Shown: positions 50,483 to 59,253, counted from the stretch's first letter. The stretch: DNA of 64,000 bases from Prevotella sp. UBA2456 (GCA_002342415.1 DDPY01000027.1:13003-77002); one strand, 5' to 3'. Made by a program: numbers and translations. The notes: generated by a model from the letters alone, not told the origin.

Positions 50483-51880
50483 ATGAGGAAAGGAACTGGT
50501 TCAGACACTCAATCCTCTAATTCAGGAGGAGTCAGCAGAGGGAATTTTGGCAGCCGGTTAGGTGTCGTGCTCGCTACTGCCGGTTCGGCAGTGGGCTTGG
50601 GTAATGTATGGCGCTTCCCCTATATGACGGGTGAGAACGGCGGTGCAGCCTTTATCCTGCTCTACATTGCCTGTATCTTGGTGCTGGGCATACCGGGCAT
50701 GCTCAGTGAGTTTATCGTGGGCCGACATGCACAGTCGAATGCTGCCCGCGCCTATGACAAGCTCTCGAATGGCCGTCCTTGGAAGCTAGTGGGCCATCTG
50801 GGCATTCTTACCTCTACCATCATCTTAGGCTTCTATGCCGTGGTGGCGGGCTGGTGCCTGCAATACCTGTTTGCCTCGATAGCAGGACAGGTGAACGGTG
50901 ATGCCGAATATGTGAAGAACTATTTTGTGACATTCTCCAGCGACCCCTTGAAACCAGTGCTCTGGGGTATCGGCTTTGTGCTGATTACCCATCTGGTAGT
51001 GGTGCGTGGTGTGAGAGCAGGCATTGAGAGGGCTTCCAAGGTGCTCATGCCCGTCTTATTGTTTCTATTGGTGATTATTGTCATTGCCTCGTGTGCCTTG
51101 CCTGGTGCGATGGAGGGTGTCAGGTTCCTCTTCATGCCCGATTTCTCAAAGCTGAGCAGCGGTGTGTTCCTTGAAGCACTGGGACAGGCTTTCTTCTCGC
51201 TCTCGTTGGGCACAGCCTGTCTGTGCACCTATGCCAGCTATTTCTCGAAGGATACCAATCTTTTGTATTCGGCAGGTCAGATAGCCGCGCTCGATACGCT
51301 GATTGCCATCCTCTCTGGTCTGATGATATTCCCTGCAGCGGCCTCGGTGGGTATCAGCCCCGACAGTGGTCCGTCGCTGATCTTCATCACCCTGCCTAAT
51401 GTGTTCCAGCAGGCTTTCAGTGCCGTGCCTGTGGTGGGCTATGTCATCAGCATCATGTTCTATGCCCTCCTGGTATTTGCTGCGCTGACCAGTACCATCT
51501 CGATGCACGAAATCGGTACGGCATTCTTTACAGAGGAATTGCAACTGCCGCGTAGGAAGTCGGCATGGGTGCTGACCATTGTGGCCTCGGTCATCTGTAT
51601 ATTCTGTGCCCTGTCGGTAGGAGCCTGCGACCTGAAAGTGCTGGGGTTGTCGCTGATGGATTTCTGCGACAGGCTGACGGCCAACTTCATGCTGCCATTA
51701 GGTGGTATGCTCGCCTGTCTGTTTGTGGGTTGGTATATTCCCAAGACAACCGCCTACGATGAGTTTACGAATCAAGGGAGTCTGAGCGGAAGGCTCTTCG
51801 GATTCTATCTCTTTGCCGTTCGCTATGTCTGTCCTATTTGTATCATGCTGGTATTTCTGCATCAGTTAGGGGTAATATGA
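50483..51880 (+). CDS. Sodium-dependent transporter, NSS (SNF) family, copy 2
   Basis: 465 residues. Same family signature, RGNFGSRLGVVLATAGSAV followed by GLGNVWRFPYMTGENGG, and long collinear blocks shared with copy 1 (for example SVGISPDSGPSLIFITLPN). The first 18 residues (Ser/Gly/Thr-rich) are unlike copy 1. Tandem duplication with divergence. Its stop overlaps the start of the helix-hairpin-helix gene by ATGA. Confidence 0.93.
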   Translation: MRKGTGSDTQSSNSGGVSRGNFGSRLGVVLATAGSAVGLGNVWRFPYMTGENGGAAFILLYIACILVLGIPGMLSEFIVGRHAQSNAARAYDKLSNGRPWKLVGHLGILTSTIILGFYAVVAGWCLQYLFASIAGQVNGDAEYVKNYFVTFSSDPLKPVLWGIGFVLITHLVVVRGVRAGIERASKVLMPVLLFLLVIIVIASCALPGAMEGVRFLFMPDFSKLSSGVFLEALGQAFFSLSLGTACLCTYASYFSKDTNLLYSAGQIAALDTLIAILSGLMIFPAAASVGISPDSGPSLIFITLPNVFQQAFSAVPVVGYVISIMFYALLVFAALTSTISMHEIGTAFFTEELQLPRRKSAWVLTIVASVICIFCALSVGACDLKVLGLSLMDFCDRLTANFMLPLGGMLACLFVGWYIPKTTAYDEFTNQGSLSGRLFGFYLFAVRYVCPICIMLVFLHQLGVI

Positions 51881-52758
51881 ACCGCAACGACCGGAGAGTA
51901 GCCATTGCAGCCTTAGCTGTTGGTGCGTTGGCACTGGTTGGCATTTGGCTGACGGATGGTGACCATGAGGCTACCCGCCATGTCCAGCCACTCGAATCGC
52001 GAACTGCCCATAGTGGTAAGCCGCGCTCTACTCCGTATTTTGCTGTCGCACCCCAGAAAGTCGAGCGCTTTGACTTCGATCCCAATACTGCCGATTCCAC
52101 CCAGCTGCTCCGTTTAGGGCTGCAGGCGTGGCAGGTGAGGAATATCTACCGCTACCGTGCCAAGGGAGGCATCTACCGGCGAAAGGAAGACTTTGCCAAA
52201 CTGTATGGACTCACGGTAAAGCAGTATCGCGAGCTGGAGCCCTATATCCATATCTCCAGTGACTATCAGCCTGCCTCGACCTTGTTTGCAGACAGTCGGA
52301 CAAAGGAGCAGAACGGGCGGCAGGCATCCTTTGAGCGAGATACACTGCGCTATCCGGTCAAAATCAAGGAGGGTGAACATATTGTGCTGAATATGGCTGA
52401 TACTGCCCAGTTGAAGAAAGTGCCTGGCGTAGGTACCTATTATGCCAAGGAGATTCTGCGTTATGGTCAGTGGCTGGGTGGCTATGTCAGTGTCGACCAG
52501 CTGGACGAGATAGAAGGCTTCCCACAAGAGACCAAGAAGTATTTCATCGTTCAGTCGCCCAATCCCAAGAGGCTGAATGTCAACCGCTTGCCGTTGTCTC
52601 AGTTGCGCAGGCATCCTTATATCAACTATTATCAGGCTAAGGCCATCACCGACTATCGGCGGCTGCATGGTCCGCTGAAGAGCCTGGATGAACTGAGCCT
52701 TCTGCCCGATTTTCCTCCAGAAGCCATCAATCGGCTCAAGCCGTATGTGGAGTATTAG
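51877..52758 (+). CDS. Membrane-anchored helix-hairpin-helix protein (ComEA-like repeats)
   Basis: 293 residues from the ATG at 51,877, which overlaps the transporter stop (ATGA). An N-terminal membrane helix (about 10-25, VAIAALAVGALALVGIWL) is followed by four HhH-like modules: FDPNTADSTQLLRLGL, then ILRY with LKKVPGVGTYYAKEILRYG, then LNVNRLPLSQLRRHPYINYYQAKAI, and SLDELSLLPDFPPEAINRLKPYV. ComEA-like HhH repeats bind double-stranded DNA; here the protein would face the periplasm. Function is not shown, but a DNA uptake or binding role is the best guess. Confidence 0.78.
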   Translation: MNRNDRRVAIAALAVGALALVGIWLTDGDHEATRHVQPLESRTAHSGKPRSTPYFAVAPQKVERFDFDPNTADSTQLLRLGLQAWQVRNIYRYRAKGGIYRRKEDFAKLYGLTVKQYRELEPYIHISSDYQPASTLFADSRTKEQNGRQASFERDTLRYPVKIKEGEHIVLNMADTAQLKKVPGVGTYYAKEILRYGQWLGGYVSVDQLDEIEGFPQETKKYFIVQSPNPKRLNVNRLPLSQLRRHPYINYYQAKAITDYRRLHGPLKSLDELSLLPDFPPEAINRLKPYVEY

Positions 52759-52786
52759 AGTTGAATGTTTCTCGCACTGTGATGGT

Positions 52787-52869
52787 GGGACGAAATGATA
52801 AAAATATTTAAGGCGGAAGCAAATTCTTCGCTCTTCGCGCTACATTCTTCACTAAATTAACTACCTTTG
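52787..52869 (+). repeat. 83-bp promoter module, copy A (upstream of folP)
   Basis: Aligns without gaps to 54,574-54,656 at 68 of 83 positions. Both copies contain the core AAGGCGGAAGCAAATTCTTC, a CTCTTC run and end in TACCTTTG. Confidence 0.9.
52862..52869 (+). promoter_or_regulatory. folP promoter -7 box
   Basis: TACCTTTG, five bp before the folP ATG at 52,875. The expected start of transcription is at or next to the A of the ATG. Confidence 0.75.
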
Positions 52870-52874
52870 TAGGC

Positions 52875-53702
52875 ATGAAATACACGCTGAACTGCAATGG
52901 GCGGCTGTTGAGTCTTGACAAGCCACAGGTGATGGGTATCATGAACGTGACTCCCGACTCATTCTATGCCGATAGCCGGCAGCAGTCAGCACATGCAATC
53001 GCGCACAGGACGGAAGAGATTCTCAGTCAGGGTGGCAGCATCATTGATATTGGGGCTTGCTCTACGCGTCCTGGAAGCGAGCCCGTCGGTGAGCAGGACG
53101 AGCTCCAGCGGTTGCGCGAGGCCCTGTCGATTGTGCGGCATGAGGCTCCTCAGGCTATTGTCAGTGTGGACACTTTCCGGCCCGCCATTGCCCGCATGGC
53201 GGTGGAGGAGTATGGTGCCGACATCATCAATGATGTAGCAGGAACCACAGAGATGCAGCGGATGGTGAGCCGTCTGGGTGTTCCTTATATATATATGTCG
53301 AACAAAGCCACGATGCGTGAGGTGCTGCTCGACTGTGCGGAGACCGTAGACCGCCTGCGCTCCTGGGGACAGAAGGATATTGTGCTCGACCCGGGGTTTG
53401 GCTTTGGCAAGACCTTGACACAGAACTACGAGGTGCTGAACGAACTGGAGCGGATGCAGATGACGGGGTTGCCCGTGTTGGTGGGTGTCTCGCGCAAGTC
53501 GATGATATACCGCTTGTTGGACACCAGTCCGCAGGAAGCACTCAACGGTACTACCGTGCTCCATGCCCTCGCTCTGATGAAGGGTGCCAGCATCCTGCGT
53601 GTTCACGATGTCCGCGAGGCAGTGGAGTGTGTTGAGATAGTGGCTGCGACGGAGTCGCAGCATACGGTTAAGCGGGATGATGAAACCCGTGCCCGGACAT
53701 AG
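52875..53702 (+). CDS. folP: Dihydropteroate synthase FolP
   Basis: 275 residues. The TIM-barrel landmarks are VMGIMNVTPDSF (residues 19-30), IIDIGACSTRPGSEPV (usually DIGGxSTRPG; here Ala-Cys replaces Gly-x), VSVDTF, INDVAG, DPGFGFGKT, VGVSRKSM and ILRVHDV. Joins pABA to the pterin pyrophosphate in folate synthesis; the target of sulfonamides. Followed 68 bp later by cdaA, a neighbourhood common in Bacteroidota. Probably leaderless, see its promoter. Confidence 0.96.
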   Translation: MKYTLNCNGRLLSLDKPQVMGIMNVTPDSFYADSRQQSAHAIAHRTEEILSQGGSIIDIGACSTRPGSEPVGEQDELQRLREALSIVRHEAPQAIVSVDTFRPAIARMAVEEYGADIINDVAGTTEMQRMVSRLGVPYIYMSNKATMREVLLDCAETVDRLRSWGQKDIVLDPGFGFGKTLTQNYEVLNELERMQMTGLPVLVGVSRKSMIYRLLDTSPQEALNGTTVLHALALMKGASILRVHDVREAVECVEIVAATESQHTVKRDDETRART

Positions 53703-53768
53703 TAAATCGTAAATAATAAATAGAAAACCGAAAATCGTAAATAGTAAATCGTAAATAGTAAATAAAAA
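53700..53768. repeat. GTAAATA/GTAAATC heptamer array in the folP-cdaA spacer
   Basis: The spacer is almost wholly AGTAAATCGTAAATAATAAATAG-type heptamers, the reverse orientation of the TTTACTA arrays found in the dcw cluster. Confidence 0.85.
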
Positions 53769-53770
53769 AG

Positions 53771-54547
53771 GTGTTTTTTGATTTTGGCATAAAAGATATT
53801 GTCGACATCGTCCTTGTGGCCATCATGCTGTTCTACATCTATCGGCTGATGAAGGAGTCAAGGTCGCTGAATGTCTTCATGGGCATTCTGGTATTCATCG
53901 TGTTGTGGCTCGTCGTGTCCCAGATACTTGAGATGCGGCTGTTGGGCTCGATTATGGACAAGCTGGTGTCGGTGGGTGTCATTGCACTGATTATCCTCTT
54001 TCAGGACGACATTCGCAAGTTCCTGTACAACCTGGGTGCCCACCAGCGAATGCAGGCTTTCAAGCGGCTGTTCTCCAGTAGTGATAAGCGGCAGAATACT
54101 GAAAAAGTAAAGCAGGTCATCATGCCCATCGTGATGTCGTGCATGAGTATGAGCAAGAAGAAGGTCGGTGCACTGATTGTCATACAGCGCGGCACTCCGT
54201 TGGATGATATTGTTGCTACGGGAGAGCGCATTGATGCGACGGTGAGCCAGCGGCTCATAGAGAATCTGTTCTTCAAGAATTCCCCCCTGCACGACGGTGC
54301 GATGATCATTGCCAATCAGCATATCAAGGCTGCCGGTTGTATCCTGCCCGTATCCCACGACCTGAATATTCCCAAGGAGCTGGGCCTGCGCCATCGTGCT
54401 GCCTTAGGTATCACCCACGAGAGCGACTGCATAGCCATCGTGGTGTCCGAGGAGACGGGCAGCATCTCCGTAGCTATCCGCAGTGAGTTCCAGCTGCGCC
54501 TCTCGGCAGAAAAGCTGGAGAGCATTCTCACCAGGGAGATGGTGTGA
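53771..54547 (+). CDS. cdaA: Diadenylate cyclase CdaA (c-di-AMP synthase)
   Basis: 258 residues with a GTG start at 53,771, since no ATG fits the family N-terminus. Three membrane helices (about 10-25, 35-52, 62-77) precede the DAC domain (about 95-255), with the ATP-binding DGA (Asp175-Ala177 in SPLHDGAMI) and RHR (Arg207-Arg209 in LGLRHRAALG) motifs. It condenses two ATP into c-di-AMP. Behind folP after a repeat-filled gap. No CdaR-like regulator gene is adjacent. Confidence 0.95.
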   Translation: MFFDFGIKDIVDIVLVAIMLFYIYRLMKESRSLNVFMGILVFIVLWLVVSQILEMRLLGSIMDKLVSVGVIALIILFQDDIRKFLYNLGAHQRMQAFKRLFSSSDKRQNTEKVKQVIMPIVMSCMSMSKKKVGALIVIQRGTPLDDIVATGERIDATVSQRLIENLFFKNSPLHDGAMIIANQHIKAAGCILPVSHDLNIPKELGLRHRAALGITHESDCIAIVVSEETGSISVAIRSEFQLRLSAEKLESILTREMV

Positions 54548-54550
54548 GGG

Positions 54551-54571
54551 AGAGTTGACAGTTGAGAGTTT
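54551..54571. repeat. GAGTTGACAGTTGAGAG repeat after cdaA
   Basis: One copy of the same sequence as at 8,956-8,988 and 14,846-14,892, starting four bp after the cdaA stop. Confidence 0.75.
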
Positions 54572-54573
54572 GC

Positions 54574-54656
54574 GGGGCGAAATTATAAAAAAGATTAAGG
54601 CGGAAGCAAATTCTTCACTCTTCGCTCTTTACTCTTCACTTTATTTTGTACCTTTG
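54574..54656 (+). repeat. 83-bp promoter module, copy B (upstream of pta)
   Basis: Second copy of the module at 52,787-52,869. It is preceded by the GAGTTGACAGTTGAGAG repeat and ends with TACCTTTG. Confidence 0.9.
54649..54656 (+). promoter_or_regulatory. pta-ackA promoter -7 box
   Basis: TACCTTTG, 49 bp upstream of the pta ATG, at the end of the 83-bp module. The leader of about 43 bases is A/T rich. Confidence 0.75.
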
Positions 54657-54705
54657 CAAACCTAATTATAGTATTATATTTCATTTAATAACAATAAAAC
54701 AAACT

Positions 54706-55716
54706 ATGGATTTATTAAGTCAAATCGTAGCGCGTGCTAAGTCTAACAAGCAGCGCATCGTGCTCCCCGAAGCAGAAGAGGAGCGTACCCTGTGTGCAGC
54801 CGACCGTGTGTTGGCTGAGGACATTGCTGACATCATCCTGATTGGTAATCCCGCCAAGGTTGAGGCTCTCGCCAAGGAGAAGGGGCTGACCCACATCGGC
54901 AAGGCTACCCTCATCGACCCAGAGAACTATGAGAAGAGCGAGGAACTGGCCGAGAAGCTGGCTGAGATCCGCAAGTCGAAGGGTATGACCATCGAGCAGG
55001 CCCGCGAGCTGGTGAAGAACCCCCTCTATCTGGGTTGTATGATTATCAAGACCGAAGGTGCTGACGGTCAGATTTCGGGTGCCCTGTCAACTACGGGTGA
55101 CACCCTGCGTCCTGCCCTGCAGATCATCAAGTGCTCACCGGGCATCAACTGCGTGAGCGGCGGTCTGCTGCTGATCTCAAAGCAGAAGCAGTTTGGCGAG
55201 GATGGCGTGCTCGTGGTGGCCGATGTGGCCGTGACCCCCATGCCCGATGCCAACCAGCTGGCTCAGTTTGCTGTCTGCACAGCCCAGACCGCTAAGTCGG
55301 TGGCTGGTTTTGCTGAGCCCCGCGTGGCCATGCTGAGCTTCTCGACCAAGGGAAGTGCCAAGCACGAGGTTTGCGACAAGGTGATTGAGGCTACCCGTCT
55401 GGCCAAGGAGATGGATCCCACACTGAAGATTGACGGTGAGCTGCAGGCCGATGCTGCTCTGGTGCCCTCTGTTGGTGCCAAGAAGGCTCCCGGCTCCGAC
55501 ATTGCCGGTAAGGCCAATGTGCTCGTATTCCCCAACCTCGAGGTTGGCAACATCGGCTATAAGCTCGTACAGCGCTTAGGCGATGCCATTGCTATCGGTC
55601 CCATCCTGCAGGGTATTGCCCGTCCGGTGAACGACCTTTCGCGTGGCTGTTCTGTAGACGATATCTATTATATGGTAGCCATCACGGCTTGTCAGGCTAT
55701 GGATGCTAAGAAGTAA
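54706..55716 (+). CDS. pta: Phosphate acetyltransferase Pta (short form)
   Basis: 336 residues from the ATG at 54,706. The PTA_PTB catalytic fold fills the protein: VLPEAEEERTLCAADRVL, GADGQISGALSTTGDTLRPALQI, and the C-terminal LVFPNLEVGNIGYKLVQRLG and GPILQGIARPVNDLSRGCS. It lacks the N-terminal DRTGG-type regulatory domain of Escherichia coli Pta, as usual in this group. Converts acetyl-CoA and phosphate to acetyl phosphate. Eight bp before ackA; the pair makes acetate and ATP. Confidence 0.97.
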   Translation: MDLLSQIVARAKSNKQRIVLPEAEEERTLCAADRVLAEDIADIILIGNPAKVEALAKEKGLTHIGKATLIDPENYEKSEELAEKLAEIRKSKGMTIEQARELVKNPLYLGCMIIKTEGADGQISGALSTTGDTLRPALQIIKCSPGINCVSGGLLLISKQKQFGEDGVLVVADVAVTPMPDANQLAQFAVCTAQTAKSVAGFAEPRVAMLSFSTKGSAKHEVCDKVIEATRLAKEMDPTLKIDGELQADAALVPSVGAKKAPGSDIAGKANVLVFPNLEVGNIGYKLVQRLGDAIAIGPILQGIARPVNDLSRGCSVDDIYYMVAITACQAMDAKK

Positions 55717-55724
55717 AAAAGATT

Positions 55725-56915
55725 ATGAAGATATTAGTATTAAACTGTGGTTCGTCCTCTATCAAGTACGCACTGTACAATATGGACGACAAGAGTGTGA
55801 TGACCAGCGGTGGTGCTGAGCGCGTAGGTTTGGACGGCGCTTTCGTAAAGGTAAAACTTGCCAATGGCGAGAAGAAGCAGATTATGCACGACATCCCCGA
55901 GCATACGGAGGGTGTGAAGTTCATCTTCTCACTGCTGACTGACCCCGAGATTGGTGTCATCAAGTCGCTCGACGAGATTGATGCTGTGGGCCATCGCATG
56001 GTGCACGGAGGTGAGAAGTTCAACAAGTCGGTACTGTTGACCGACGAGGTGCTGGAGGCTTTCGAGGCTGTCAGCGACCTGGCTCCTCTGCACAATCCTG
56101 CCAACCTGAAGGGTGTCAATGCCGTGAAGGAACTGATGCCCGGTCTGCCCCAGGTAGGTGTCTTCGATACTGCTTTCCACCAGACGATGCCTGCCAAGGC
56201 TTATATGTATGCCATCCCCTACGAGTTGTACGAGAAGTATGGTGTGCGCCGCTATGGCTTCCACGGAACCTCGCACCGCTATGTATCGGCCCGTGCTCTG
56301 GAGTTCTTGGGCATGAAGCCCGAGGGCACGAAGGTGATCACCTGTCATATTGGTAATGGTGGCTCAATCGCTGCTGTGGTGGATGGCAAGTGTGTGGATA
56401 CCTCGATGGGTCTTACTCCGCTGGAGGGCCTTGTGATGGGTACCCGTTCGGGCGATATCGACGGTGGTGCCGTGACCTTCATTGAGAAGAAGCTCGGGCT
56501 GGATGCCGACGGCATGTCGAACCTGCTCAACAAGAAGAGCGGTGTGGCCGGTATCACCGGTGGCTCGAGTGACATGCGCGATGTGGAGAGTGCCGCCAAG
56601 AGCGGTGACAAGCGTGCCCAGCTGGCTCAGGATATGTACTTCTACCGCATCAAGAAGTATATTGGTGCCTATGCCGCCGCTATGGGTGGTGTCGATGTCA
56701 TCGTGTTCACTGCCGGTGTCGGCGAGAACCAGCTGTCTATGCGTTCCGAGGTCTGCAAGGGCCTGGAGTTCCTGGGTGTTAAGTTCGATGAGTCGAAGAA
56801 CAACAAGCGTGGCGAGGAGTGCATCATCTCGGCTGATGACTCGAAGGTGAAGGTGGTAGTCATCCCCACCGACGAGGAGCTGATGATTGCCACTGACACG
56901 ATGAACCTGCTGTAA
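55725..56915 (+). CDS. ackA: Acetate kinase AckA
   Basis: 396 residues. Landmarks are LVLNCGSSSIKYALYNMD, GHRMVHGGEKF, AVFDTAFHQTMP-like VFDTAFHQTMPAKA, RRYGFHGTSHRYVSARA, CHIGNGGSIAAVVDGKCVDTSMG and the C-terminal FTAGVGENQLSMR. Transfers phosphate from acetyl phosphate to ADP. The next gene, a PBP, begins 15 bp on. Confidence 0.98.
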   Translation: MKILVLNCGSSSIKYALYNMDDKSVMTSGGAERVGLDGAFVKVKLANGEKKQIMHDIPEHTEGVKFIFSLLTDPEIGVIKSLDEIDAVGHRMVHGGEKFNKSVLLTDEVLEAFEAVSDLAPLHNPANLKGVNAVKELMPGLPQVGVFDTAFHQTMPAKAYMYAIPYELYEKYGVRRYGFHGTSHRYVSARALEFLGMKPEGTKVITCHIGNGGSIAAVVDGKCVDTSMGLTPLEGLVMGTRSGDIDGGAVTFIEKKLGLDADGMSNLLNKKSGVAGITGGSSDMRDVESAAKSGDKRAQLAQDMYFYRIKKYIGAYAAAMGGVDVIVFTAGVGENQLSMRSEVCKGLEFLGVKFDESKNNKRGEECIISADDSKVKVVVIPTDEELMIATDTMNLL

Positions 56916-56930
56916 ACGAAAACGGCGTTC

Positions 56931-58043
56931 ATGAACTTAAGAAACACACTGTTTTTGATATGCTCTATGGTGTGCCTGTCCGTTTGTGGACAGGCACTAC
57001 CTGTTGATGGCCCCCTCACGCTGAGACCTGTCCTGCAGCAGTTAGGCGAGCGTCTGCTGCAAGGCAAGACAGGCAGCATCGTGGCCATCAATCCCGCTAA
57101 TGGCGAAATACTATGTCTGGCCACCAACACCCCGAAGGGCTTCGATGTGCGTCAGGCTATCGGTAAGCCTCAGGCTCCCGGGTCTACCTTCAAGACTGCT
57201 CAGGCACTGACATTGCTGTCGGAAGGCATTGTGACGGTCGACACAAAGGTGGAGTGCAACAAGGGCTTTATTGATGGTAACATCCGTGTGGGCTGTCATC
57301 AGCACCGCACACCGCTGGCTCTGAAAGATGCGATAGCACAGTCGTGCAATTCGTGGTTCATAGTCACTTTTGCCTCCATGATCAACGAAACCTTCATGTA
57401 CAACTCAAAGGATGAGGCCGTCAACACATGGCGCAGCTATATGCAGTCGATGGGGCTGGGCGGGCCGATGCACATCGACATGGAGGGCGAGCAGGGCGGA
57501 CTGTTGGCAGGTGCCGACTATCTGAACCGCCGCTATAAGGATGGCTGGAATGGTAAGACCATCTGGTGGGCAGGCATGGGGCAGGGCGATGTGACGTGTA
57601 CGCCTCTGCAGCTGTGCAATCTGGCAGTGACCATTGCCAACCGGGGATGGTATTACATCCCGCACATCCATAAGAATACCCGCAATCAGCGGTATCTCAC
57701 GCGTCGGCAGACCAAGGTGGCTGCTGCTGCCTATCCGCCTGTAGTCGATGCCATGCGGATGGCGGTAGAGAAGGGCACTGCCACGAGCATCCGCACCACC
57801 TATCCCATCTGTGGCAAGACGGGAACGATAGAGAATCCGGGGGCAGACCATTCGGCTTTCATCGGCTTTGCACCGATGAACGACCCGAAGATTGCCGTCA
57901 GTGTCTATGTGGAACATGGTGGTTTCGGAGCCGACTTGGCAGCCCCGATGGCAGGTCTTATCATAGAAGCCTATCTGAAGGGAAAGCTCACCCCCGCTTC
58001 AGAAACCAAAGCCAACCGCATTGCAGCAAAGAAAATCAAGTAA
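56931..58043 (+). CDS. Transpeptidase-only penicillin-binding protein
   Basis: 370 residues. A signal peptide-like N-terminus (about 1-22) is followed within 25 residues by the class B transpeptidase domain: APGSTFKTAQAL (Ser85, Lys88), AQSCNSWF (Ser138-Cys139-Asn140) and CGKTGTI (Lys296-Thr297-Gly298), with WWAGMGQGDVTCTPLQLCNLA between them. The pattern is closest to PBP2/MrdA. The pedestal domain that normally precedes this fold is absent, so it is about half the usual length. It could be a real enzyme that crosslinks peptidoglycan or one working with another PBP. It lies right after ackA, and may share its mRNA. Confidence 0.85.
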   Translation: MNLRNTLFLICSMVCLSVCGQALPVDGPLTLRPVLQQLGERLLQGKTGSIVAINPANGEILCLATNTPKGFDVRQAIGKPQAPGSTFKTAQALTLLSEGIVTVDTKVECNKGFIDGNIRVGCHQHRTPLALKDAIAQSCNSWFIVTFASMINETFMYNSKDEAVNTWRSYMQSMGLGGPMHIDMEGEQGGLLAGADYLNRRYKDGWNGKTIWWAGMGQGDVTCTPLQLCNLAVTIANRGWYYIPHIHKNTRNQRYLTRRQTKVAAAAYPPVVDAMRMAVEKGTATSIRTTYPICGKTGTIENPGADHSAFIGFAPMNDPKIAVSVYVEHGGFGADLAAPMAGLIIEAYLKGKLTPASETKANRIAAKKIK

Positions 58044-58058
58044 TCTCAACTGTCAACT

Positions 58059-58823
58059 TCACGGAAGGCTCTCCCCCTCCACATACTCTTCGAGGAACAT
58101 GTGCTCACCATCGTAGACGGCATAGGTGAACTGCGATATCCAGTCACCCAGAATCATCAGACGGGTGAAACGGGCCAGTTTGATGTCGAGTTCTATGTGG
58201 CGGTGGCCGAAGATGAAGTATTCGATGTTGGGATGCGCGGCCAGATAGTCTTTGGCAAAAAGCACCAGATGTTCACGGTCTTCACCCAGATAGGTGGGTT
58301 CGTCCTGCTCCTTGTGCTTGATATAGCTGTAGCGAGCCCATTGCTGTCCGAAGCTGATACCCCAGCGCGGGTGGAGGGCAGAGAAAAGCCATTGGCAGAA
58401 GCGGTTGTGGAAGATGGCGCGTATCACCTTGAACGAGCGGTTAGGGTCACCCATGCCGTCACCATGGGCCAGGTAGAACTCGTGACCGTAGATTTCGGTG
58501 GTCTCTGGTTTCTTGTGCAGAATGACTCCACACTCCTTCTCTAAGTATTCGTAAGCCCAGATGTCATGGTTGCCCGTAAAGTAGTGCACCTCCACGCCCA
58601 TGTCGGTGAGCTCGGACAGCTTGCCTAAGAAGCGGGTGAACCCCTTGGGCACCACGTAGCGGTATTCATACCAGAAGTCGAACATATCGCCCAAAAGATA
58701 AATGGCGGCAGCCTTCTCCTTGATGTTGTCGAGAAAGCGCACAAGCCGCCGCTCCTGCATCCGTTGGTGCGGGATGGCTAATGACCCCAGGTGGGCATCG
58801 GATAAGAAATAGACGTTCTTCAT
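58059..58823 (-). CDS. lpxH: UDP-2,3-diacylglucosamine pyrophosphatase, LpxH-like
   Basis: 254 residues of the calcineurin-like metallophosphoesterase family. The metal-binding motifs are SDAHLGS, LGDMFDFWYEY, TGNHDIWAYEYL, LAHGDGMGD and IFGHRHIE. The pattern is that of Bacteroidota LpxH, which cleaves UDP-diacylglucosamine to lipid X in lipid A synthesis. The 78-bp gap to the next upstream gene is filled by a repeat; the 3' end meets the PBP gene convergently. Confidence 0.9.
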   Translation of the reverse strand: MKNVYFLSDAHLGSLAIPHQRMQERRLVRFLDNIKEKAAAIYLLGDMFDFWYEYRYVVPKGFTRFLGKLSELTDMGVEVHYFTGNHDIWAYEYLEKECGVILHKKPETTEIYGHEFYLAHGDGMGDPNRSFKVIRAIFHNRFCQWLFSALHPRWGISFGQQWARYSYIKHKEQDEPTYLGEDREHLVLFAKDYLAAHPNIEYFIFGHRHIELDIKLARFTRLMILGDWISQFTYAVYDGEHMFLEEYVEGESLP

Positions 58824-58900
58824 ACTTGTCGGGATTACGGGATTACGGAATATCGAGATGTCGAGATGTCGAGATGTCGAGATATCGAGCCGGAAGGGAA
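58824..58900. repeat. CGAGATGT tandem array in the lpxH spacer
   Basis: GGGATTACGGGATTACGG (two copies of a 9-mer) is followed by four copies of TCGAGATG(T). The 9-bp unit belongs to the same family as the arrays in ftsA-ftsZ and mraY-murE spacers. No other signal is seen. Confidence 0.85.
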
Positions 58901-58901
58901 A

Positions 58902-59222
58902 TCAGTCGAATCCTAATTCTACGCGGGCTTCTTCCGACATCATCGACTGGTCCCAGGCGGGTTCGAACACCAGGTTGACATTGGCCGAGGTGATGCCCTC
59001 CACACTCTCCACCTTGGTGCGCACATCCTCCAGGATGAAGTCGGCAGCAGGACAGTTGGGAGCCGTAAACGTCATGTCCATCTCCACACTGCCATCGGCC
59101 TGTACATCAATCTTGTAAATCATGCCCAAATCGTAGATGTTGACGGGTATCTCCGGGTCGTAGACGGTCTTCAGTACATCCACGATACGCTCTTCCAGTT
59201 TTGTCTTTTCTTCTTGTGTCAT
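58902..59222 (-). CDS. SufT-like (DUF59 / MIP18) iron-sulfur assembly protein
   Basis: 106 residues from the ATG at 59,222; a longer frame would pass through the divergent promoter. The DUF59 core is VLKTVYDPEIPVNIYDLGMIYKI with the conserved DPE and G, then MTFTAPNCPAADFI carrying the conserved Cys57, and VNLVFEPAWDQSMMS. Such proteins help mature Fe-S enzymes. It is divergent from the CDP-alcohol phosphotransferase gene. Confidence 0.92.
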   Translation of the reverse strand: MTQEEKTKLEERIVDVLKTVYDPEIPVNIYDLGMIYKIDVQADGSVEMDMTFTAPNCPAADFILEDVRTKVESVEGITSANVNLVFEPAWDQSMMSEEARVELGFD

Positions 59223-59245
59223 GATTCTTTTTCCTTGTTTGTGTG

Positions 59246-59253
59246 CAAAGGTA
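59246..59253 (-). promoter_or_regulatory. Promoter -7 box for the SufT-like gene
   Basis: The minus strand reads TACCTTTG, 23 bp upstream of the ATG at 59,222. Confidence 0.7.
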
